From Sandaracinobacteroides sp964394815 (lineage in GTDB: Bacteria; Pseudomonadota; Alphaproteobacteria; Sphingomonadales; Sphingomonadaceae), in assembly GCA_964394815.1 (NCBI GenBank), contig CAYMZC010000105.1, positions 1-8,811 of the forward strand: 8,811 nt of DNA, given 5' to 3'. Both the position numbers and the translations under genes were made by a program. The notes under the pieces were generated by a model. That model did not search any database, was not told where the DNA came from, and saw only the letters and a program-made list of their open reading frames with translations. How positions within the stretch are numbered: position 1 is the first letter of the stretch; the number at the start of each line of letters is the position of its first letter. This document shows, in pieces, positions 1 to 5,085 of this stretch.

Positions 1-26
1 CCCGCGCCAGGCGCGCCCATGGCCAT
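1..26 (-). CDS. tolR: TolR N-terminus (partial, runs off the left edge)
   Basis: Only the first eight codons and part of a ninth are present, reading MAMGAPGA. The ATG overlaps the tolQ stop codon as TGATG, the usual tight coupling of tolQ and tolR. TolR is the single-span inner-membrane partner of TolQ in the proton-driven Tol-Pal complex. The call rests on position directly after tolQ and on the small-residue-rich MAM start, which I recall from alphaproteobacterial TolR; there is too little sequence to show a domain. Confidence 0.75.
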
Positions 27-715
27 CAGGAAACGCCGTCCAGTTCGCGCGACATCAGCGCGTGGAAGGAAGAGGAGAAGCCCGAAAGCCTGTCTTCCAG
101 CCGGACGATGCGGTGAAGCAGCCTGTTGTAGCCGATGACGGCGGGAATGGCCGCGAACAGGCCGATCGCCGTGGCGAACAGCGCCTCGGCAATCCCGGGG
201 GCAACCACGGCGAGGCTGGTGTTCTGCGTCGCGCCGATGGCGATGAAGGCGCGCATGATGCCCCAGACAGTGCCGAACAGGCCAACGAAGGGCGCGACAG
301 AGCCGATGGTCGCCAGAACGTTCAGTCGGTCGGACAGGTCCGAGACAGAGCGTTCGGCCGAAGCTGCCATCACCGTCGTCAGGCGGGCGCGCACGCCCTC
401 GCGGTCGACATTGTGGCGCCCCTCCACCGAGGCCTGCCATTCGTCCATCCCGGCGAGGAACAGGTCCGCCACCGGGTGCTGGCCCTTCACGGCCTTCAGT
501 TCGTCAAGCGACTTCGCCTTCCAGAAGCGCTGCTCGAAGGCATCGGCCTCGCGCCCGATGCGGGTCAGCAGGCGGGAACGTTCCAGAATGATCGCCCAGG
601 ACCATATGCTGGCAAGCAGAAGCCCGATCATGACCGCCTTCACGACGAGATCGGCCTGCAGGAACAGCGCCCACGGAGACATGGCCTCCGCTGTCTTCAC
701 CATCACCTGGTCCAC
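26..715 (-). CDS. tolQ: Tol-Pal system proton channel subunit TolQ
   Basis: TolQ is the three-span inner-membrane protein that, with TolR, uses the proton gradient to energise TolA and keep the outer membrane attached and constricted during division. The 229-residue protein is of normal family length. It shows one hydrophobic span near residues 20-44, a long cytoplasmic loop (about 45-130), and two spans near 132-158 and 168-198 joined by a short turn. The conserved MotA/TolQ/ExbB core is visible as LATIGSVAPFVGLFGTVWG (134-152) and APGIAEALFATAIGLFAAIP (172-191). The predicted start is GTG at 715, with GGAG at 725-722 six bases upstream. An in-frame ATG at 703 (residue 5) is a possible alternative. 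ybgC lies 98 bases upstream and tolR overlaps its stop. TolQ rather than ExbB is supported by the ybgC neighbour. Confidence 0.95.
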   Translation of the reverse strand: MDQVMVKTAEAMSPWALFLQADLVVKAVMIGLLLASIWSWAIILERSRLLTRIGREADAFEQRFWKAKSLDELKAVKGQHPVADLFLAGMDEWQASVEGRHNVDREGVRARLTTVMAASAERSVSDLSDRLNVLATIGSVAPFVGLFGTVWGIMRAFIAIGATQNTSLAVVAPGIAEALFATAIGLFAAIPAVIGYNRLLHRIVRLEDRLSGFSSSFHALMSRELDGVS

Positions 716-725
716 ATTTCACTCC
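703..725 (-). promoter_or_regulatory. tolQ ribosome binding site and overlapping start codons
   Basis: GGAG at 725-722 sits 6 bases before the GTG (715) chosen as tolQ start and 4 bases before an out-of-frame ATG (717). The ATG opens a four-codon frame (MWTR) whose TGA (705-703) overlaps the in-frame ATG at 703. The tolQ start could therefore be direct GTG initiation or re-initiation at ATG 703. The spacing favours GTG. Confidence 0.55.
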
Positions 726-813
726 GGCTGCGGGCGAATTCCAGCGCCCGGGATAATCGATCAGGCTTTACGAGATCTGAACGGCCGGCCTCAAGGCCGA
801 AGCTGCCCTTCTG
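716..813 (-). other. ybgC-tolQ intergenic gap, no confident promoter or terminator
   Basis: The 98 bases between ybgC and tolQ hold the tolQ ribosome binding site and a small hairpin with 5-bp arms (CGGCC-TTGA-GGCCG on the minus strand, about 786-800) without a T-run. That is too weak to call a terminator. TTGAGG occurs in the hairpin, but I see no good -10 box at the right distance. The gap is compatible with simple read-through from ybgC. Confidence 0.4.
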
Positions 814-1263
814 TCAGCCTTCCAGCAAGGTGCGGAAGCGCGCCACCCAGCCGGCCGGCTGCCGCCGGGGACGGCCCGAGGTGGTGAGAAAGGCAGCCCG
901 CACATGGGCATCGGTCAGCAGCGTGTCGCCGCGCAGGATTCTCTGGCCCATGTCGACCGTCGCGCCACCGATCGCCAGGCAGCGGGTTTCGACGACGAGT
1001 TCGTCATCCAGCCGCGCCGGAGCGGCATAGCGCAGGGACAGATCGGCAACGGCATAGACACCATCACCAGCCTCGAAGGCGGCGCGCTGGTCTATGCCCA
1101 GCATGCGCAGCAGATCGCTGCGCGCGCGCTCCATGTAGCGCAGGTAATTGGCATGATAGACAATGCCGGAAAGGTCCGTGTCCTCGAAGAAGACACGGAC
1201 CGGAAAGAGGTGGATGGGCCCGGCAACAAGGCCGGAAACCGGCGCAGGGCGCGCGCCGGCCAT
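814..1263 (-). CDS. ybgC: Tol-Pal-associated acyl-CoA thioesterase YbgC
   Basis: This is a hotdog-fold acyl-CoA thioesterase of the 4-hydroxybenzoyl-CoA thioesterase family. Its members hydrolyse acyl-CoA in the cytoplasm, and it is commonly the first gene of tol-pal operons. The active-site signature EDTDLSGIVYHANYLRYMER spans residues 27-46. By family alignment Asp30 is the catalytic carboxylate and His37 the conserved histidine. The chosen start is the ATG at 1263, giving 149 residues, close to the family norm. A longer reading from 1380 would add 39 arginine-rich residues that overlap rplS in another frame and resemble no family N-terminus. No good Shine-Dalgarno precedes the ATG. It begins 7 bases after the rplS stop, so translational coupling to rplS is likely (inference). 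Placement before tolQR strongly supports YbgC over other hotdog thioesterases. Confidence 0.93.
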   Translation of the reverse strand: MAGARPAPVSGLVAGPIHLFPVRVFFEDTDLSGIVYHANYLRYMERARSDLLRMLGIDQRAAFEAGDGVYAVADLSLRYAAPARLDDELVVETRCLAIGGATVDMGQRILRGDTLLTDAHVRAAFLTTSGRPRRQPAGWVARFRTLLEG

Positions 1264-1270
1264 GTGACTG

Positions 1271-1657
1271 TCAGGCCTGGGTTTCAGCGACCGGGCGTGC
1301 GTCGCGGCGTTCGGCGATACGCGCCGACTTGCCCGAACGGCCACGCAGATAATAGAGCTTCGCACGGCGCACGGCGCCACGGCGAACGACCTCGATGGCG
1401 TCGATCACCGGCGAATAGAGCGGGAAGACGCGCTCGACGCCTTCACCGAAGCTGATCTTGCGGACGGTGAAGCTGGAGCCCATGCCCTTGTTCGAACGGG
1501 CGATGCACACGCCTTCGAACTGCTGGACGCGGGTGCGCTCGCCTTCCTTCACCTTCACGCCCACGCGGAGCGTGTCGCCGGCGCGGAATTCGGGAACGGC
1601 GCGGGCAGCCTTCAGCTTCTCGATCTGTTCGGCTTCGATCTTCTGCAGCAGGTTCAT
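1271..1657 (-). CDS. rplS: 50S ribosomal protein bL19
   Basis: L19 is a large-subunit protein at the 30S-50S interface. The 128-residue product starts MNLLQKIEAEQIEKLK and contains the RVQQFEGVCIARSNKG segment (43-58). It also carries the L19 signature RKISFGEGVERVFPLYSP (66-83) and the basic RRGAVRRAKLYYLRGRSGKS segment (92-111), all standard. The ATG at 1657 is preceded by AAGGAG with 6 bases of spacing, which settles the start. A reading extended to 1744 would add a non-conserved stretch translated from the intergenic leader. The C-terminal tail (about 114-128) is short and variable. It lies 83 bases downstream of trmD, the normal partner, and 7 bases before ybgC. The leader before it contains strong inverted repeats (see the separate entry). 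Confidence 0.97.
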   Translation of the reverse strand: MNLLQKIEAEQIEKLKAARAVPEFRAGDTLRVGVKVKEGERTRVQQFEGVCIARSNKGMGSSFTVRKISFGEGVERVFPLYSPVIDAIEVVRRGAVRRAKLYYLRGRSGKSARIAERRDARPVAETQA

Positions 1658-1676
1658 TCTTCTCTCCTTCGGGCGG

Positions 1677-1737
1677 GGGCAGCCTGCCCGTCGCCCATGC
1701 CCTCTCGGGGGCCGGTTGATGGCGCCAGAGGGCGACG
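1677..1737 (-). promoter_or_regulatory. trmD-rplS leader with competing stem-loops
   Basis: Three inverted repeats lie in the 83-base gap. CGTCGCCC (1689-1696) pairs perfectly with GGGCGACG (1730-1737), giving an 8-bp stem. GCCCTCT (1699-1705) pairs perfectly with AGAGGGC (1727-1733), giving a 7-bp stem. The two stems share positions 1730-1733 and cannot both form fully. A third small hairpin, 1677-1689 (GGGCA-GCC-TGCCC), lies nearer the rplS ribosome binding site and overlaps the first stem by one base. No T-run follows, so this is not a standard terminator. A role in setting L19 level relative to TrmD, or in mRNA processing, is inference. Confidence 0.45.
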
Positions 1738-1740
1738 ATC

Positions 1741-2430
1741 TCAAAGGGGCTTGTCGCCCAGCAGATCAGGCCGCCATAGCCTCGTGTCCTCTTCCGCCCG
1801 GCGCCTGCGCCAGGTGGCGATCTTCCCATGATCCCCCGATGTCAGCACATCCGGGATAGCATGCCCCTCCCACACGGCGGGCCGGGTATAGTGCGGATAT
1901 TCCAGAAGGCCGCTTTCGAAGCTTTCCTCGTCTCCGCTGGAAGCCGCGCCCATTACGCCAGGACAAAGCCTGACGCAAGCATCGAGCAGAACCATCGCCG
2001 CCAGCTCGCCGCCGGACAGGATGAAATCCCCGATGGAAACCGGCTCGACCTGCCTGCCGGCGAAAATCCGCTCGTCAAAGCCTTCGAACCGCCCGCACAG
2101 AAGCGTGACACCCGGCCCCGAAGCCAGCGCGCGCACGCGGTCCTGTTTCAGGCGCGGGCCGCGCGGGGTCAGGGCAAGAACGGGCGAATCGGGCGCCTTT
2201 GCCCGCGCGGCGTCCACCGCCCGGGCCAGCACATCCACCCGCAGCACCATGCCCGGCCCGCCACCCGAGGGCGTATCATCGACATTGCGGTGCCGGCCTT
2301 CGGCGAAGTCCCGCAGCTGGATGGTGTCCAGCCCCCACAGTCCGTCGCGCAGGGCCCGCCCCGCCAGCGAATGACCGAGCGGCCCGGGAAACATTTCCGG
2401 GTAGAGGGTGATCACCCGGGCCTGCCACAT
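1741..2430 (-). CDS. trmD: tRNA (guanine-N1-)-methyltransferase TrmD
   Basis: TrmD methylates N1 of G37 next to the anticodon of tRNAs reading CNN codons, using S-adenosylmethionine, and so prevents +1 frameshifting. The 229-residue protein has the SPOUT trefoil-knot organisation: ITLYPEMF (7-14), GRHRNVDDTPSGGGPGMVLR (45-64), LLCGRFEGFDERI (110-122), then the knot loop VSIGDFILSGGELAAM (131-146). The family's catalytic Asp is in LLDACVRL (Asp150), and the C-terminal PHYTRP (179-184) is conserved. Length is slightly under the E. coli protein, normal for alphaproteobacteria as I recall. The ATG (2430-2428) overlaps the rimM stop as TGATG. There is only a weak purine match upstream, so coupling to rimM translation is likely. 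Confidence 0.97.
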   Translation of the reverse strand: MWQARVITLYPEMFPGPLGHSLAGRALRDGLWGLDTIQLRDFAEGRHRNVDDTPSGGGPGMVLRVDVLARAVDAARAKAPDSPVLALTPRGPRLKQDRVRALASGPGVTLLCGRFEGFDERIFAGRQVEPVSIGDFILSGGELAAMVLLDACVRLCPGVMGAASSGDEESFESGLLEYPHYTRPAVWEGHAIPDVLTSGDHGKIATWRRRRAEEDTRLWRPDLLGDKPL

Positions 2431-2930
2431 CAGCCGGCATCCACGAAAGCGCGTTCAACCCGGATCGTTTCACCGACATCGAGAACGGCAGCCGGAATCA
2501 GCGGCACCATCACGCGCCTGCCGTCCGTCCGCTCGATCTCGAGGATGTCGGAGGCGCCGAAATTCTCGACCGACACGACCGTGCCGACAGGCGCGCCGCC
2601 CTCATCCTCGACGGAAAGGCCGAGCAGATCGTGCCAGTAATATTCGCCCGGCCCGAGCGGCGGCAGGCTGGAGCGCGGCACGGTCAGCAACTGGCCGCGC
2701 ATGGCTTCGGCCGCCGTCCGGTCGGCAATCTCGGCAAAGCGTGCGACAGCGCCCTGCTGCCCAGGCCTGACCGACCTGAGCGTCAAGGTCCTGCCGCCCA
2801 CCTCGAAGCTGGCATGGGCCTTCAGGCTTTCGGGCGAGGCAGCGAACAGCTTCAGCCGCACCTCGCCCGTTATGCCATGGGCGCCCGCCACCGCCGCCAT
2901 CACGACGGGCCGATCGGCGCCAGCCGGCAA
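2430..2930 (-). CDS. rimM: 16S rRNA processing / 30S maturation factor RimM
   Basis: RimM binds S19 and the 16S head domain during late 30S assembly. The 166-residue reading has an N-terminal RimM beta-barrel (about 8-90; AAVAGAHGITGEVRLKLF at 12-29) and a C-terminal PRC-barrel (about 95-163; EYYWHDLLGL at 96-105, GASDILEI at 125-132, MVPLIPAAVL at 141-150). The predicted start is an uncommon TTG at 2930. It is supported by GAGG (2942-2939) eight bases upstream, and because the in-frame ATG at 2900 (residue 11) would cut into the conserved first strand. The codon series is rpsP stop TGA, then TCC, then TTG, so rpsP and rimM lie in the same reading frame. The stop overlaps the trmD start. Function is certain from domains; the exact start is less so. 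Confidence 0.93.
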   Translation of the reverse strand: MPAGADRPVVMAAVAGAHGITGEVRLKLFAASPESLKAHASFEVGGRTLTLRSVRPGQQGAVARFAEIADRTAAEAMRGQLLTVPRSSLPPLGPGEYYWHDLLGLSVEDEGGAPVGTVVSVENFGASDILEIERTDGRRVMVPLIPAAVLDVGETIRVERAFVDAG

Positions 2931-2933
2931 GGA

Positions 2934-3368
2934 TCAGGCCTCGGCCGACTCGGCGGCTTCGGCCGGAGCATCCTGAGCGGGCGCTTCCTCGGCCGGGGCG
3001 GCAGCGGCGGCGGCGGCTGCCTCGGCGGCCTCGGCGGCCTTCTGGGCGCGCATTTCAGCGCGTTCCCTGGCCTTTTCGCCTGGCTCGGCCTTCTTCGGGT
3101 TGCTGCGCGCGTCACGCTTCAGCAGGCCGGCGGCGTCAAGGAAGCGGGCCACACGGTCAGTCGGCTGGGCGCCAACCGAAAGCCAGTGCTTGGCACGGTC
3201 GGAATCGAGCGTCACGCGCTCCGCGCTGTCCTTGGGCAGGAGCGGGTTGTAGGTGCCCAGCTTCTCGATGAAGCGGCCATCGCGCGGAGCGCGGCTGTCC
3301 GCCACCACGATGCGATAGACCGGGCGCTTCTTCGCACCACCGCGCGAAAGCCGGATCGACAGAGCCAT
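2934..3368 (-). CDS. rpsP: 30S ribosomal protein bS16 with long Ala/Glu C-terminal tail
   Basis: S16 is a primary-assembly protein of the 30S subunit. The N-terminal 85 residues are a canonical S16: MALSIRLSRGGAKKRPVYRI at 1-20, then VVADSRAPRDGRFIEKLGTY at 21-40, NPLLP (41-45) and DRAKHWLSVGAQPTDRVARF (57-76). The rest (about 90-144) is a charged helix-like segment with KARERAEMRAQK (99-110). It then becomes almost pure Ala/Glu/Pro, encoded by GCC/GCG-rich repeats around 2937-3040. E. coli S16 is 82 residues; long low-complexity tails are known in alphaproteobacteria. The ATG at 3368 has AAGGA with 7 bases of spacing. It follows ffh by 51 bases and precedes rimM, whose product works on the same subunit. 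Confidence 0.97.
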   Translation of the reverse strand: MALSIRLSRGGAKKRPVYRIVVADSRAPRDGRFIEKLGTYNPLLPKDSAERVTLDSDRAKHWLSVGAQPTDRVARFLDAAGLLKRDARSNPKKAEPGEKARERAEMRAQKAAEAAEAAAAAAAAPAEEAPAQDAPAEAAESAEA

Positions 3369-3419
3369 GTTATGTTCCTTCTTCTCTAAGTCTTGTCTTG
3401 GTCTTGTTTAAATCTGAAA
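3369..3419 (-). promoter_or_regulatory. AT-rich ffh-rpsP leader with three CAAGAC copies
   Basis: The gap is strikingly AT-rich (about one third G+C by hand count) against GC-rich flanks. On the minus strand it carries CAAGAC three times (3406-3401, 3400-3395, 3395-3390), followed by a purine-rich run ending in the rpsP ribosome binding site AAGGA. No stem-loop and no convincing -35/-10 pair is visible. An unstructured A-rich leader could aid ribosome loading for a highly expressed ribosomal protein; this is inference. Confidence 0.4.
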
Positions 3420-4883
3420 TCAGCGTTTGAACTTGAAACCGCCGGGCAGCTTCGGCGGCATCAGGCCGCCGGGAAGCCCCGGCATGCCGCCGGGGGCGCC
3501 CGGAAGACCACCCGGAAGACCACCCGGAAGCCCGGCGCCCATGCCGCCGCCGCCGAACAGCCCGGCCAGTGCACCAAGGCCGCCCATCTTCTTCAGGCGC
3601 TTCATGGCGGTTTCCATGTCGGCATGCATCTTCAGGAGCTTGTTGACCTCCTGAACGGTCACGCCCGCCCCCTTGGCAATCCGGATCTTGCGCCGGGCGT
3701 TCAGAAGATCGGGCTTTGCCCGCTCCTTCGGAGTCATGGACAGGATGATGGCCTCGAGCCGGGCAATCGACTTGTCGTTCACATTGCCCTTGTCCATCGC
3801 CTCCTGCGCTTTGGACATGCCGGGCAGCATCTTCGCCAGCGCGCCAAGGCCGCCCATCTTCTTCATCTGCTGGAACTGGGCGCGCAGGTCATTGAGGTCG
3901 AACTTGCCTTTGGCGAGCTTCGCCGCCATCGCCTCGGCTTCGGCGACATCCAGCGTCTCGGCCGCGCGCTCCACCAGGCTGACGACATCGCCCATGCCGA
4001 GGATGCGGCCGGCCGCCCGCTCGGGGTGGAAGGGCTCGATCTGGTCGATCTTTTCGCCGGTGCCGATGAACTTGATCGGCTTGCCGGTGATGAACCGCAT
4101 GGAAAGCGCCGCACCGCCGCGCGCATCGCCGTCCATGCGGGTCAGCACGACACCCGTCAGCGCCACGTCCCGGCCGAAATTCTCGGCAACGTTCACGGCA
4201 TCCTGACCGGTCAGCGAATCGACGACGAGCAGCGTCTCGGCCGGTTCGGAAACCGTAGCCACCGCCTTCATCTCGGCCATCAGCGCCTGATCGACATGCA
4301 GGCGGCCGGCGGTGTCCAGCATCAGCACGTCGAAGCCCTGGAGCTTCGCGGCCTGCAGGGCGCGGCGCGCGATATCGACAGGCTGCTGGCCGGCAATGAT
4401 GGGCAGCGTCGCCACGCCCACCTGCTCACCCAGGATCCGCAGCTGATCCTGCGCCGCCGGGCGGTTCACGTCCAGCGAGGCCATCAGGACCTTGCGGCCG
4501 CGCTTTTCCTTCAGCAGCTTCGAAAGCTTGGCGGTCGTCGTGGTCTTGCCCGAACCTTGCAGGCCCACCATCATCACGACAGCCGGCGGCGCGACATTCA
4601 GCTCGACATCGGCGCTCTCGCCGCCCAGCGTCTCGACAAGCGCGTCATGGACGATCTTGACGACCTGCTGGCCGGGCGTGACCGATTTCAGCACTTCGGC
4701 GCCAACGGCGCGGGCGGTTGCGCGGTCGATGAAATCCTTCACCACCGGAAGCGCGACATCGGCCTCCAGCAAGGCCACGCGCACTTCGCGCATGGCCGCG
4801 CGCACTTCCAGTTCGTTCAGCGCGCCACGCCCGCGCAGCTTGTCGAACACGCCGGCAAGGCGTTCGGACAGGCTCTCGAACAT
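3420..4883 (-). CDS. ffh: Signal recognition particle GTPase Ffh
   Basis: Ffh is the SRP54 homologue that, with 4.5S RNA, binds hydrophobic signal sequences on ribosomes and docks with FtsY at the membrane. The 487 residues contain an N domain (about 1-95) and a G domain (about 100-295). The G domain has the P-loop GLQGSGKT (107-114), DVNRPAAQDQL (138-148), DTAGR (190-194) and TRMDGDARGG (248-257), where the usual TKxD lysine is arginine. The M domain (about 326-437) has the RNA-binding NARRKIRIAKGAG (395-407). A tail of about 50 residues rich in Gly, Pro, Leu and Met ends in KFKR. KKMGGLGALA occurs twice (341-350 and 431-440). The ATG at 4883 is preceded by AAGGTGAG with about 6 bases of spacing. 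It heads the cluster running through rpsP, rimM, trmD and rplS. Confidence 0.98.
   Translation of the reverse strand: MFESLSERLAGVFDKLRGRGALNELEVRAAMREVRVALLEADVALPVVKDFIDRATARAVGAEVLKSVTPGQQVVKIVHDALVETLGGESADVELNVAPPAVVMMVGLQGSGKTTTTAKLSKLLKEKRGRKVLMASLDVNRPAAQDQLRILGEQVGVATLPIIAGQQPVDIARRALQAAKLQGFDVLMLDTAGRLHVDQALMAEMKAVATVSEPAETLLVVDSLTGQDAVNVAENFGRDVALTGVVLTRMDGDARGGAALSMRFITGKPIKFIGTGEKIDQIEPFHPERAAGRILGMGDVVSLVERAAETLDVAEAEAMAAKLAKGKFDLNDLRAQFQQMKKMGGLGALAKMLPGMSKAQEAMDKGNVNDKSIARLEAIILSMTPKERAKPDLLNARRKIRIAKGAGVTVQEVNKLLKMHADMETAMKRLKKMGGLGALAGLFGGGGMGAGLPGGLPGGLPGAPGGMPGLPGGLMPPKLPGGFKFKR
3501..3530 (-). repeat. 12-base tandem repeat encoding the LPGG tail of Ffh
   Basis: The unit CGGAAGACCACC (plus strand) occurs perfectly at 3501-3512 and 3513-3524, with a partial third copy from 3525. 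It is in frame and encodes part of the GLPGGLPGGLPG run at Ffh residues 451-462. The likely origin is replication slippage in a tolerant low-complexity tail. Confidence 0.8.
3565..3595 (-). repeat. 31-base direct repeat in ffh, copy 1
   Basis: Bases 3565-3595 match 3835-3865 at 29 of 31 positions, with an uninterrupted 22-base identity from 3574. The copies are exactly 270 bases apart, thus in frame, and both encode the KKMGGLGALA segment of Ffh, at residues 431-440 here. Confidence 0.85.
3835..3865 (-). repeat. 31-base direct repeat in ffh, copy 2
   Basis: This is the partner of the 3565-3595 copy, encoding residues 341-350 of Ffh at the start of the M domain. Recombination between the copies would delete 90 codons in frame, including most of the RNA-binding M domain. 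Confidence 0.85.
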
Positions 4884-4900
4884 CAGCAGCTCACCTTCAT
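4883..4900 (-). other. Five-codon upstream frame overlapping the ffh start
   Basis: ATG (4900-4898) opens the frame MKVSC, whose TGA (4885-4883) overlaps the ffh ATG as TGATG. The ffh Shine-Dalgarno AAGGTGAG lies inside it. Upstream, GAGGTG lies about 11 bases before its ATG, a weak ribosome site. It could act as a coupling or attenuating upstream frame, but a frame this short may be chance. Confidence 0.25.
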
Positions 4901-4997
4901 CAAACCGGTTTCACCTCAACGCAAAACGCGCCGGTGGGCGAACCTTCGCTGACCGGCGTGCATCCATGGACGCTCGAAACAGAGTCCGGGCGCGGAG

Positions 4998-5014
4998 CCG
5001 GGCCTATCGCCCGG
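4998..5014. promoter_or_regulatory. Palindrome CCGGGC-N5-GCCCGG in the purB-ffh gap
   Basis: This is a perfect 6-bp inverted repeat with the 5-base centre CTATC. It encloses the candidate -10 box of the ffh promoter. As RNA it would be a compact hairpin 72-88 bases after the purB stop, but without the T-run of an intrinsic terminator. It could be an operator or a purB 3' hairpin. Confidence 0.35.
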
Positions 5015-5031
5015 CGGTCGGCGGGAGTCAA
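5003..5031 (-). promoter_or_regulatory. Candidate sigma-70-type promoter for the ffh cluster
   Basis: On the minus strand TTGACT (5031-5026, five of six matches to TTGACA) is followed after exactly 17 bases by GATAGG (5008-5003, three of six to TATAAT). Transcription would begin near 4996, giving a leader of about 110 bases before ffh. A strong -35 with a loose -10 is common in alphaproteobacteria. It is the best promoter-like sequence in the window, in the longest gap of the minus-strand series (4884-5085). The rest of that gap holds only short frames. Confidence 0.5.
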
Positions 5032-5085
5032 GTGCGCGGCCTCCATGCCGGGGCGCGGCGCATGGAACAGGGCCGCAACGCTGGC

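Noticed and set aside
786..800. Intrinsic terminator between ybgC and tolQ
   Set aside because: Only a 5-bp stem and no T-run; such stems are common at this base composition.
1264..1380. 39-residue N-terminal extension of YbgC
   Set aside because: Overlaps rplS in another frame and does not resemble hotdog thioesterase starts. ATG 1263 gives the usual family length.
1658..1740. Assignment of the rplS leader to the Rfam L19 leader family
   Set aside because: That family was described in other phyla as far as I recall, and I cannot match its consensus by eye.
1658..1744. 29-residue N-terminal extension of L19
   Set aside because: Translation of the structured leader; AAGGAG marks the ATG at 1657.
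4900..5046. 48-codon minus-strand frame in the purB-ffh gap as a gene
   Set aside because: No Shine-Dalgarno, no recognisable sequence, and it contains the best promoter candidate. Kept only as part of a finding.
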